From Bacillus sp. OV322 (GTDB taxonomy: Bacteria; Bacillota; Bacilli; Bacillales; DSM-1321): a stretch of 64,000 nucleotides of DNA. The stretch is from positions 124,001-188,000 of the forward strand of contig NZ_FOMA01000007.1 of assembly GCF_900112495.1 (NCBI RefSeq), given 5' to 3'. The first letter of the stretch is position 1. Each line of letters starts with the position of its first letter. This document shows positions 50,320 to 58,471 of the stretch, piece by piece. The notes beneath the pieces are model-generated. The model was not told the origin of the DNA. It ran no database searches and saw only the letters and a list, made by a program, of their open reading frames with translations. A program made the position numbers and the translations under genes.

Positions 50320-50336
50320 TGTTAGATTTTATAACA
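50320..50336 (-). promoter_or_regulatory. TnrA/GlnR box
   Basis: TGTTATAAAATCTAACA fits TGTNAN7TNACA exactly. The centre lies only 37 bp upstream of the amtB start codon, closer than expected for TnrA activation. A second, weaker dyad AACAT/ATGTT (50333-50352) overlaps its upstream side. Confidence 0.8.
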
Positions 50337-50440
50337 TGTATTCTAATATGTTTATTATCTTATTACGTAAACAGGAAAAATACAATGAATTTTTAGATTT
50401 TTTTAAAAAATATGTTATATAACCTTACATCTAATTTAAA

Positions 50441-50570
50441 GACTCTTTTCTTATAGTTTGTTGTTTTTTCATCAATTCTGTGAGGGGATCACATTGAGGT
50501 CGATTGGAGAGAAAGGTGATTAGCGGGATGGCATCCTGAAGACACTTGTTCAACCAAGTTTAGAAACAGC
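50441..50570 (-). mobile_element. MITE-like element, copy G (internally deleted, degenerate)
   Basis: Begins GACTCTTTTCTTATAG and ends CCAAGTTTAGAAACAGC, with the interior GTGAGGGGATCACATTG, CGATTGGAGAGAAAGG and GATTAGCGGGAT. It has lost about 100 bp of the core and drifted, so it is an old copy. Confidence 0.7.
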
Positions 50571-50576
50571 AGAATT

Positions 50577-50612
50577 AACAAAAGGCATCCTCCGAAGAGA
50601 ATGCCTTTTGTT
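50577..50612 (-). terminator. Terminator of the opuA operon
   Basis: AACAAAAGGCAT pairs with ATGCCTTTTGTT around a 12-nt loop, next to the stop of the permease/binding-protein gene. Confidence 0.85.
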
Positions 50613-50614
50613 GA

Positions 50615-52351
50615 TTATTTCTTTTTTAAATCTTCAATTGAATTAATTTTCATATACTGCGGAACAGTTAAGCCAAGCTTTGTCCCTTTTAAGTTAGGAC
50701 CCAAGTCAACAATGTCGGACTTGTACTCTTTATAATAATCTGCTGTTGTGGTCGGCAGCCATGCTGCAACCATTGCATCAGCACTTTTATTGGCAATTCC
50801 AGCAAACATCGGCCCTATTTCAACCTGCTTAAGCGACACATCGTATCCTTGATCCTTAAGCACTTTACCGATTACATTGGTGCTGGCAACTTCAGACTCC
50901 CAAGCAACGTAAACAAGACTGATTTTTTGCCCATTGCCTTTTTGTGCACCTGCTGTCCACTTTTTCACCTGATCACCATGTGAAGAAATCCATTTGGCAG
51001 CAGCTTTTTCCGGTTCCGTTCCTTTTTGGACATCCGCCATCACTTCTTCCATATCTGACGGTTTCCAGTAGAATTTATCAAGCGTTGAAACAGCACCTGG
51101 AGCATCCTCTTTTAATCCTTTTCTGATTATGGTATGGATGGATTCTCCTTTGCCATACGAACCTTTAGGATCGGACAGATATTTCAGCTTGTACTTTTGG
51201 AACATCCAATGCGGTGTCCATCCGGTTACAATAATCGGCTCTTTCTTTTCATAAGCCTTTTTCAGCTGAGCCGTCATTGCTGCTGAAGATCCTTCAACAA
51301 GGTTCCAGTCATTCAGCCCGTAATCTTTCATAGCCTTTTTAGTAGATTTCATGATGCCTGCGCCAGGATCAATCCCAATAATCTGATGATTTACCTGATC
51401 TCCCGCATCTCCGCTTGACGTCTTATCAGGAGCAGCAGCATTTGCAGCGACAAAGTAAATTGCCGTAATGATGACTAGGGCGGCATACACGCTGTAAACC
51501 ACTTTTTTCTTTACAATCTTCTCATAAGCCGGATTTCTCAAATTCTGTGAAACCCTGTCTAAAATGACAGCAATAATAACAATGGATAATCCTGCTTCAA
51601 ATCCTGTTCCCACTTTTATTTGGGATACTGCACGATATACTTCTGCTCCAAGCCCAGGTGCCCCAACCAATGATGCAATAACAACCATTGATAGAGAAAG
51701 CATGATGCTTTGGTTTACGCCAGCAAGGATAGTCGGCATGGCCAAAGGCAGCTGTACTTTATAAAGCTTTTGTCCTGCAGTAGAACCAAATGCCTCAGAA
51801 GCCTCAATCAAGTCTTTCGGAACCTCGCGGATACCCAGATTGGTCAAACGGATGGTAGGGGCTACTGCAAAAATCACAGAAGCAATAATTCCAGGAACCA
51901 CTCCGATTCCAAAAAACAAAATGGAAGGAATTAAATAAACAAATGCAGGCATAGTCTGCATGAAATCAAGTACAGGTGTAACAATTTTCTTCACTGTATC
52001 ATTTTGGGCAGCCCAAATTCCGATTGGTATACCTATCAGTATGGTGATAATCCCCGCAGAAAGCACGAGAGCCAGTGTCTGAACCGTAGCATCCCAATAA
52101 CCCAAATTGTCAATCAGCCATAAACTGACTAATGTAAACAGTCCCAGCGGCCATCTGCATGTATAGGTCACCAATATCGTGAGAAGCAGAATCAGAACAA
52201 AGGAAGGACCTGCTCCAAGCACCTGTATAAATACATCCAGTACACCTTGTATAAAATTCGATATGGCACTGAAAATAGGATCAAATGTAATCGTAATCCA
52301 ATCAACCAATGTATCAATCCAAGAACCTAAAGGAATTTTAGGAATATTCAT
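50615..52351 (-). CDS. Glycine betaine ABC transporter permease fused to its substrate-binding domain
   Basis: A 578-aa fusion of OpuAB and OpuAC. Residues 1 to about 290 are the permease with about seven helices and the EAA-type loop EASEAFGSTAGQKLYKVQLP. A further helix (VYSVYAALVIITAIYFVAAN) anchors the binding domain outside the cell. The binding domain has ITGW-like IVTGWTPHWMFQKYKLKYLS and VYVAWESEVASTNVIGKVL with Trp residues for the quaternary-amine cage. The lobe order equals B. subtilis OpuAC. In B. subtilis the two are separate genes; fused forms are known in lactic acid bacteria. It directly follows opuAA. Confidence 0.93.
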   Translation of the reverse strand: MNIPKIPLGSWIDTLVDWITITFDPIFSAISNFIQGVLDVFIQVLGAGPSFVLILLLTILVTYTCRWPLGLFTLVSLWLIDNLGYWDATVQTLALVLSAGIITILIGIPIGIWAAQNDTVKKIVTPVLDFMQTMPAFVYLIPSILFFGIGVVPGIIASVIFAVAPTIRLTNLGIREVPKDLIEASEAFGSTAGQKLYKVQLPLAMPTILAGVNQSIMLSLSMVVIASLVGAPGLGAEVYRAVSQIKVGTGFEAGLSIVIIAVILDRVSQNLRNPAYEKIVKKKVVYSVYAALVIITAIYFVAANAAAPDKTSSGDAGDQVNHQIIGIDPGAGIMKSTKKAMKDYGLNDWNLVEGSSAAMTAQLKKAYEKKEPIIVTGWTPHWMFQKYKLKYLSDPKGSYGKGESIHTIIRKGLKEDAPGAVSTLDKFYWKPSDMEEVMADVQKGTEPEKAAAKWISSHGDQVKKWTAGAQKGNGQKISLVYVAWESEVASTNVIGKVLKDQGYDVSLKQVEIGPMFAGIANKSADAMVAAWLPTTTADYYKEYKSDIVDLGPNLKGTKLGLTVPQYMKINSIEDLKKK

Positions 52352-53557
52352 TTACTCCGCCCCCAAATCATTCAAGGAGTCTTTGTTACCTGATAATGCA
52401 CCGATTACGGCACCGCGGATAATGATTCCTTTAAGTCGGTTTTCTTCATCTACCACAGATAAAGGAAGATTAGCCGTAGCCATATCATCTAATAAATCTG
52501 CAATCACCACTTGCTCTCCCACAACCGGAACATCCGTGGTCATAACCTCGCTGATGGGAAGGTTCTGGTCGATTGCCTGCTTTGCCTGTTCAGCACTCAA
52601 CGCACCGAGAAGACGTTTTTTGCGGTCTACCACAAAAATGCTTGAAAATCCCTGGTCTCTCATAATTTGAAGAGCAACACGAGGGCCCCTGTCCGCAGAA
52701 ATTTTTTCAGGTCTTTTCATAATATGCGAAGCGGTAAGGACCTTAGAGATATCCACATCTTCTACAAAACGTTCAACGTATTCGTTGGCAGGATTCATCA
52801 TGATTTCTTCAGGAGTCCCAAGCTGAATAACACTTCCATCCCTCATAAGGGCGATTCTGTCACCAATCCTTAGAGCCTCATCTAAATCATGTGTAATAAA
52901 AATAATGGTCTTCTTCAGATTTTCCTGGATCTCGAGAAGTTCATCCTGCATGTCCTTGCGAATAAGCGGATCCAGGGCACTGAATGCTTCGTCCATTAAT
53001 AAAATATCTGTATCACTCGCCAGGGCCCGTGCAAGTCCTACCCTTTGCTGCATGCCTCCGCTCAGCTGTGAAGGAAGCTGATGTTCATAACCTTTTAGAC
53101 CCACAACTTCCAGTGCCTGCATCGCTTTCTTTTCACGATCAGCAGGAGGAACTTTTTGTATTTCCAGGCCATACTCTGTATTCTCTAGAATTGTTTTATG
53201 AGGAAATAGGGCAAAATTCTGAAAAACCATACTGATTTTCTTCTGCCTTACTTCCCTAAGCCGTGCCGGGCTCATTTTGACGATATCTTCCCCATCAATG
53301 TGAATTTCTCCATACGTCGGCGCTATAAGCCTGTTAAACATCCGGATCAGTGTTGATTTCCCGCTTCCAGACAAGCCCATGATGACGAATATTTCACCCG
53401 GATAGATTTCAAAATTAGCTTTATTGACTCCGACTGTCTGGCCCGTTTCTTTCAGGATATCCTTTTTGGAGTATCCTTTTTTCAAAAGCTCAACAGCCGC
53501 TTTTGGATTTTTCCCAAATATTTTTGATACGTCCTTTACAATTACATTAGGGTTCAC
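52352..53557 (-). CDS. opuAA: Glycine betaine ABC transporter ATP-binding protein
   Basis: A 401-aa ATPase with Walker A GLSGSGKST, signature LSGGM, Walker B ILLMDEAFSALD, the family insert KKGYSKKDILKETGQTVGVN, and two C-terminal CBS domains (from about residue 280) for ionic-strength sensing. Longer versions from 53725 lack a binding site; GAGGTG lies 6 bp before the GTG at 53557 (VNPNVIVKDVSKIFG). Its TAA is followed directly by the ATG of the permease gene. Role: osmoprotection by glycine betaine uptake. Confidence 0.94.
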   Translation of the reverse strand: MNPNVIVKDVSKIFGKNPKAAVELLKKGYSKKDILKETGQTVGVNKANFEIYPGEIFVIMGLSGSGKSTLIRMFNRLIAPTYGEIHIDGEDIVKMSPARLREVRQKKISMVFQNFALFPHKTILENTEYGLEIQKVPPADREKKAMQALEVVGLKGYEHQLPSQLSGGMQQRVGLARALASDTDILLMDEAFSALDPLIRKDMQDELLEIQENLKKTIIFITHDLDEALRIGDRIALMRDGSVIQLGTPEEIMMNPANEYVERFVEDVDISKVLTASHIMKRPEKISADRGPRVALQIMRDQGFSSIFVVDRKKRLLGALSAEQAKQAIDQNLPISEVMTTDVPVVGEQVVIADLLDDMATANLPLSVVDEENRLKGIIIRGAVIGALSGNKDSLNDLGAE

Positions 53558-53897
53558 TAGCTCACCTCGTTCATTAATTTTTTCAACAACAGCTCCTATA
53601 GCTAAAAACCTCGGCAGGTTCATGAAAATGAAATAAAAAAGGACAGTCTTATTAAAAAGAATGTGCCTTTTGCCAATTTTTATTCTCCGTAACTTTGTTA
53701 AAAGCCGATGAATGTAAAAAGGCATCCAATTTGTGATTCATTGAGCAAATGGATAAAAGCAGAGGAGTAAATCATAGAGAATTACAGGATTATTTTTATG
53801 AGGGCTGGGTAAGATACTCTAAAACCTTAACATTTAAATCACACACCTTTCAACCAATCTGATCAGTTCGAACTATTCAGATTTTTTTAATAAATTA
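53558..53897. other. opuA leader and promoter region
   Basis: No gene. It should carry the osmotically controlled promoter of opuA, but I cannot name convincing -35/-10 boxes. An open frame continues opuAA upstream here without start signals. Confidence 0.4.
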
Positions 53898-53944
53898 AAA
53901 AAATGCTTTAAAAGCCCTTTAGACAGGCTCTTAAAGCATTTTTT
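53898..53944 (-). terminator. Terminator of cstA-ybdD
   Basis: AAATGCTTTAAGAGCC pairs with GGGCTTTTAAAGCATTT (minor bulge) on the minus strand, followed by TTTT. Confidence 0.85.
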
Positions 53945-53949
53945 GCAGA

Positions 53950-54153
53950 TCAGCAGCATCTTGATATTTTTCCGCCTTTTGCATTAAACCGCGCTTCCTG
54001 TGCTTCGCAAAAAAATTCTTTTCTGCTGGCCGGCTTTTCATCAGGATGATGGTGTTTCATATGCTCCACATATTGTTCGTAGCAAGGAACACCTGCAAGC
54101 AAACTAATAAACTGTTTACGATAACTCCAAATTACCGCTAGTTTCTTAATCAT
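53950..54153 (-). CDS. YbdD/YjiX-family protein (CstA accessory)
   Basis: A 67-aa protein with the DUF466 pattern YEQYVEHMKHHHPDEKPASR and EFFCEAQEARF. In enterobacteria and bacilli it is encoded behind cstA/btsT and assists pyruvate or peptide uptake. ATG at 54153 behind AGGAGAGG; longer frames begin within cstA. It starts 16 bp after the cstA stop. Confidence 0.9.
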   Translation of the reverse strand: MIKKLAVIWSYRKQFISLLAGVPCYEQYVEHMKHHHPDEKPASRKEFFCEAQEARFNAKGGKISRCC

Positions 54154-54169
54154 GGATCCTCTCCTCCTG

Positions 54170-56221
54170 TCAAGCCCGGCGGGTAAAAACCGTTTCCTGC
54201 AGAGTGACTTTTTGATTAGAAATAATTTTAATCCATAGCCGGATGGCAGATAATAAAACAGCCAGCACCACAATCATAAAAATGCCGCAAAGAGCTGCAT
54301 CCACATAATCATTCACAAGAATCTGCCGCATTTGAGTTTTCGTTGCAGCAGGTGCAAGCACTCCTCCCCCATCCAATGCGTTTTTAAATATTTTGGCATG
54401 TGATAAAAATCCAATTTTCGGATTGCTGTGAAAAAGTTTTTGCCAGCCAGCCGTCATCGTTACCACAAGCAGCCATGTTGTCGGAACAAGGGTAATCCAC
54501 GTATAGGTTTTTTTACCCATTTTAAATAGAATGCTCGTTCCCAGAATGAGGGCAATGCCTGCAAGCATTTGATTGGCGATTCCAAACAGCGGCCATAATG
54601 TGTTAATTCCCCCGAGCGGATCAATGACCCCCTGGTAAAGGAAATATCCCCAAAGTAATACACACAATGCCGTAGCAATAATATTAGGCACCCAGGCATC
54701 CGTCTTAGCGAATGGCTTATAAACTGTTCCCATTAAATCCTGGATCATGAACCGTCCCACCCTGGTGCCGGCATCAATCGTCGTTAAGATGAATAAAGCC
54801 TCAAACAGAATGGCAAAGTGATACCAAAAGGCCATAAGTGCATTTCCGCCAATGACCTTTGAGAAGATTAACGCCATGCCGATGGCCAGCGTTGGCGCTC
54901 CTCCGGTACGGGATAAAATGGATTGTTCGCCAACTTTATCAGCAAGTCCTGTCAGCATATCAGGGGTAATAGTATACCCCCATTTTGCAATAGCTGCAGC
55001 TGCTTGTGCGGCGTCTGTTCCTATTACGGCTGCCGGGCTGTTTATTGCAAAGTAGACCCCTGGAGTAAGCACGCATGCAGCGATCATTGCCATGACTGCA
55101 ACGAAAGACTCTGTCAGCATCGCACCATATCCGATAGCACGAGCATGGGATTCGCGTTCTATCATTTTAGGCGTGGTGCCGGATGCTACCAGCGAATGAA
55201 ACCCTGAAACAGATCCGCAGGCAATGGTTATGAATAAAAAGGGAAAGAGATTGCCTGAAAATACAGGACCGGTACCATTAACAAAATCTGTGACTGCCGG
55301 CATTTCCAGATTTGGTGCAACAATAATGATCCCTAAGGCGAGTGCAAGTATTGTCCCTACCTTTAAAAATGTGCTCAAGTAATCCCTTGGCGCCAGCAGC
55401 AGCCATACTGGCAGGACAGACGCTATAAATCCATATGCAATCATCATGATTGCAATTGTTTCCCCTTTAAATGTAAATGCTTCTGCCCATGCGGGGTGCT
55501 GGGAGACATATTGTCCGAAATAGAGGGCAAGCATCAGTAAAATAATGCCGATTACCGAACCTTCGCCTACCCTTCCCGGCCGGATATAGCGCATATAAAT
55601 GCCCATGAAGAGGGCAATCGGAATGGTCGCTGCAATCGTGAACATCCCCCATGGACTTCCAGCCAGCGCCTTTACGACTACCAGCGCAAGGACTGCCAAT
55701 AAAATGACCATGATGCCTAAAATCCCGATACTTGCAATAACGCCAGTTACAGTGCCTACCTCTTCTTTAATAATTTCACCAAGTGACTTTCCGTTTCGGC
55801 GCATCGAGGCAAAAAGGATAACAAAGTCCTGGACAGCTCCTGCCAGCACAACACCTACGATAATCCACAGCGTTCCGGGCAGATAACCCATCTGGGCCGC
55901 AAGAATCGGTCCAACGAGAGGTCCCGCTCCGGCAATTGCAGCAAAGTGATGCCCAAATAAAACCCACTTATTAGTAGGTACATAGTCTTTGCCGTCATTA
56001 TTGGCTTCTGAAGGAGTAATGCGGCTGTCATCCAGCTGAAATACCTTTTGTGAAATAAATTTACTATAAAAGCGGTAAGCAATCGCATATACACAAACTG
56101 CAGCAGTCAAAATCCAAATTGCATTAATGCTTTCTCCTCTTTTAAGAGCCATATATCCAAAACTGATGGCTCCTATTGCCGAAATAATTCCCCATAGCAC
56201 AATTGATTTAAGCGCTTTCAT
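54170..56221 (-). CDS. cstA: Carbon starvation protein CstA
   Basis: A 683-aa membrane protein with about 16 helices, CstA N- and C-terminal domains. Conserved stretches: NNDGKDYVPTNKWVLFGHHF, AGAGPLVGPILAAQMGYLPG and SGFHSLVASGTTPKMIERES. Homologues are pyruvate transporters (BtsT) or peptide transporters induced on starvation. Operon with ybdD. No LytS-LytR pair next to it. Confidence 0.94.
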   Translation of the reverse strand: MKALKSIVLWGIISAIGAISFGYMALKRGESINAIWILTAAVCVYAIAYRFYSKFISQKVFQLDDSRITPSEANNDGKDYVPTNKWVLFGHHFAAIAGAGPLVGPILAAQMGYLPGTLWIIVGVVLAGAVQDFVILFASMRRNGKSLGEIIKEEVGTVTGVIASIGILGIMVILLAVLALVVVKALAGSPWGMFTIAATIPIALFMGIYMRYIRPGRVGEGSVIGIILLMLALYFGQYVSQHPAWAEAFTFKGETIAIMMIAYGFIASVLPVWLLLAPRDYLSTFLKVGTILALALGIIIVAPNLEMPAVTDFVNGTGPVFSGNLFPFLFITIACGSVSGFHSLVASGTTPKMIERESHARAIGYGAMLTESFVAVMAMIAACVLTPGVYFAINSPAAVIGTDAAQAAAAIAKWGYTITPDMLTGLADKVGEQSILSRTGGAPTLAIGMALIFSKVIGGNALMAFWYHFAILFEALFILTTIDAGTRVGRFMIQDLMGTVYKPFAKTDAWVPNIIATALCVLLWGYFLYQGVIDPLGGINTLWPLFGIANQMLAGIALILGTSILFKMGKKTYTWITLVPTTWLLVVTMTAGWQKLFHSNPKIGFLSHAKIFKNALDGGGVLAPAATKTQMRQILVNDYVDAALCGIFMIVVLAVLLSAIRLWIKIISNQKVTLQETVFTRRA

Positions 56222-56418
56222 TTAAATGCCTGCCTTTCGTGAAATATAGTTTCCTGGCTCTTCTTACTAAATCTCTCCCTCCTTTTTATAATTTTCATTA
56301 TATTTTGAATTATAAATCACCTTGTCTTATAGAACAATAACTTCTGCAAAAAAAGAAATTTGACCGTATCGCCTATCTTAATGTAATTCTGAATGACAGG
56401 CACGGTCATTTTTGCCTG

Positions 56419-56537
56419 TAGAGGTGCAGGAATCCCACAGGAACAGCTGAAGATGCTCACCGCCCGCCCAGCGGCAAGTGAGCATCCGTAAGCGGAAATC
56501 AGCCGCCTTGTTAGCTGCAAAGTTTAAGAAAACAGCC
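56419..56537 (-). mobile_element. MITE-like element, copy H (truncated, degenerate)
   Basis: Keeps GAGGTGCAGGAATCCC, GATGCTCACCGCCCGCC, GAGCATCCGTAAGCGG, AAATCAGCCGCCTTGTT and the end AAGTTTAAGAAAACAGCC. The left 80-100 bp are missing. Confidence 0.75.
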
Positions 56538-56659
56538 TTTATTAAAAATCATCAGAAATAACAATACTTATATTTCTTTTTTTTACTTTTCTTATGTTAA
56601 AGTTAAGATACAACAACGGCTTTGACTATACATAAATCAATATATTCGCAGATAAATAG

Positions 56660-56691
56660 TTTTTCACGCATAAAGTATTTATGCTGAAAAA
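56660..56691. promoter_or_regulatory. Long palindrome upstream of the TerD-fusion gene
   Basis: TTTTTCA-C-GCATAAA, 3-nt centre GTA, TTTATGC-TGAAAAA: 14 paired positions with one unpaired C. It lies 42 bp upstream of the ATG. Position and symmetry suggest a repressor operator. No family matched. Confidence 0.5.
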
Positions 56692-56733
56692 TCAACAATT
56701 AAAATTACAGTAGATAAGGAGTGGATTTCGTTT

Positions 56734-58095
56734 ATGGGAGTAACCCTGAGCAAAGGTCAAAAAGTTGATTTAACAAAAACCAATCCAGGTCTTCAACATG
56801 TAGTTGCAGGTTTAGGGTGGGATGTAAGCCAGCACGGCGGACACTTTGATTTGGACGCTTCTGCATTTCTTACCGGCCCCTCTGGAAAAGTGAGTTCGGA
56901 TTCAGATTTTGTATTTTACAATAACCCATCCGGAGGAAATGGATCAGTCCTTTACAGCGGTGATAATAGAAGCGGGGCTGGAGTTCAAGATGATGAACAA
57001 ATCAGGATTGATTTAACAAGGGTCCCGCAATCTGTTCATCGAATCTCATTTACTATTACCATACATGATGCGCAAATGAAACAGCAGAATTTCGGCCAGG
57101 TATCCAATGCATATGTGCGTATCTTCAATGAACAATCCAACGAGGAATTATTGCGTTTCAACCTTGGCAGGGAATTCACTGTTGAAACAGCCATTGTTGC
57201 AGCTGAATTGTACAGACATAATGGAGAATGGAAATTCAACGCAATTGCCAGCGGTTTTCAAGGCGGGCTTGCGGCATTGTGCAGAAATTTTGGAATTACC
57301 GTGGATGATGAGCCAGCTCCAGCCGCACAGCCTTACTTCCAGCAGCAGCCGCCGCCATATAACAACGGACAATTCCAGCAGCAGACACCGGCTATGTCAT
57401 CTCACAGCCCTGCCTATAATCCGCCTATGCAGCAGTCCTATGCAGCCCAGCAGACTTATAGCGGAGAGGAGATTCACTGCCCGCGCTGCCATTCGTCGAA
57501 TGTCCGAACTGGTGAAAAAGGATTTGGACTTGGAAAAGCTGCAATCGGAGGACTGATTCTAGGACCAGTCGGCTTGCTTGGCGGATTTATCGGAAAAAAG
57601 CAGCTGAAGTTCACCTGCAGCAGCTGCGGAAACTCTTGGTCACCTAATCAAACGGATTATATGGAGTGGGCTAATCAGCAGAAACGAAAAGCCCAGGAAG
57701 TATTCAAACGCTTTAAAAGCCAGGATGTCATGGATGCAGTTGTAGCAGCATGCGCTCTGGTAGCCATGGCAGATGGCCGGCTTGACCCTTCAGAACGCCA
57801 GAAGATGACAGAGTTCGTTAATCAAAGTGATGAATTGCGTGTATTTGATACCAATAAGGTAATCCAGGCATTCAATCTTTTCGTGCAGCGCATGGAACGT
57901 GATCAAATTGTCGGAAGGGCAGAAGCCTTTAAAGCTCTTGGGCGTGTGCGGTCGAAACCGGAAATCGCCAGACTGGTCGCACGTTACTGCATAGCTATCG
58001 GCTATGCAGACGGCCATTTTGATCCGAATGAACAAAGAGTCGTAGCTGAAATCTGCAGGGAACTAGGGTTAAACCCATCCGAATTCCTATCCTGA
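56734..58095 (+). CDS. TerD-domain protein fused to zinc ribbon and TerB-like domain
   Basis: A 453-aa three-module protein. Residues 1-190 form a TerD domain with its calcium-type acidic loops (GGHFDLDASAFLTG, YSGDNRSGAGVQDDEQIRID). A Pro/Gln/Tyr-rich linker follows (about 195-245), then a zinc ribbon CPRCHSS ... CSSCGNSW interrupted by a Gly-rich hydrophobic segment (AIGGLILGPVGLLGGFIG). Residues about 330-453 are TerB-like with two DGRLDPSE / DGHFDPNE acidic sites. The Ter literature links such proteins to membrane-associated metal/stress sensing, not just tellurite. AAGGAG lies 12 bp before the ATG, a long spacing. A palindrome is upstream. Confidence 0.92.
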   Translation: MGVTLSKGQKVDLTKTNPGLQHVVAGLGWDVSQHGGHFDLDASAFLTGPSGKVSSDSDFVFYNNPSGGNGSVLYSGDNRSGAGVQDDEQIRIDLTRVPQSVHRISFTITIHDAQMKQQNFGQVSNAYVRIFNEQSNEELLRFNLGREFTVETAIVAAELYRHNGEWKFNAIASGFQGGLAALCRNFGITVDDEPAPAAQPYFQQQPPPYNNGQFQQQTPAMSSHSPAYNPPMQQSYAAQQTYSGEEIHCPRCHSSNVRTGEKGFGLGKAAIGGLILGPVGLLGGFIGKKQLKFTCSSCGNSWSPNQTDYMEWANQQKRKAQEVFKRFKSQDVMDAVVAACALVAMADGRLDPSERQKMTEFVNQSDELRVFDTNKVIQAFNLFVQRMERDQIVGRAEAFKALGRVRSKPEIARLVARYCIAIGYADGHFDPNEQRVVAEICRELGLNPSEFLS

Positions 58096-58172
58096 TCAAA
58101 ATGCGGAAGCTCCTTGCATCGGAAGGCGCAGATGGGGAACATGTGGATAAAGTGTGGAAAAGACTTAAAAAA

Positions 58173-58203
58173 AATGGGATCAGCTCATAGCTGATCCCGT
58201 TTT
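58173..58203. terminator. Bidirectional terminator between the TerD fusion and the Ter operon
   Basis: GGGATCAGCT and AGCTGATCCC pair around CAT. T-runs on the plus strand and A-runs opposite serve both convergent transcripts; the stop codon of the last operon gene lies inside the stem. Confidence 0.88.
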
Positions 58204-58466
58204 TGGTTCCAAGAATAAAAGTTTCTATTGGTTCTTTTTTCGCCAAACACCGCGTACATCCCTTCCCGGGTAACAACCCAGGAGGTTCCGAACTTCCTGA
58301 CTGTCCCATACGGAAAGTCATTGATTCTTCTTCTCAAGGTTGAAGCTTCAATGCCCCATTCTTTGCAGGCATCACTTGAACTCAGTATATTGCGGTCATC
58401 TAAATTCGGCTGTTTTTTCAATAAATTAATCAAAGAGGACACCTTCTTGTGCTGTAAAAATTTCAT
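58185..58466 (-). CDS. Small DNA-binding (HTH) protein, last gene of the Ter operon
   Basis: A 93-aa protein with N-terminal helices (MKFLQHKKVSSLINLLKKQP) and a helix-turn-helix region SSSDACKEWGIEASTLRRRI followed by a wing, FGTSWVVTREGMYAVFGEK. This resembles small HTH proteins of phage and Firmicute origin. It begins 5 bp after the HAD gene stop, with GAGGGAA before the ATG, so it is coupled to it. It is a candidate regulator of this operon or of the TerD fusion. Confidence 0.75.
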   Translation of the reverse strand: MKFLQHKKVSSLINLLKKQPNLDDRNILSSSDACKEWGIEASTLRRRINDFPYGTVRKFGTSWVVTREGMYAVFGEKRTNRNFYSWNQKRDQL

Positions 58467-58471
58467 TTCCC

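Noticed and set aside
53559-53725. N-terminal extension of OpuAA
   Set aside because: Composition is not ATPase-like, there is no ribosome binding site, and the GTG at 53557 has a strong one.
10042-56537. Repeats as a CRISPR array or rRNA-like spacers
   Set aside because: Copies are kilobases apart, in both orientations, with target duplications; no regular short spacers.
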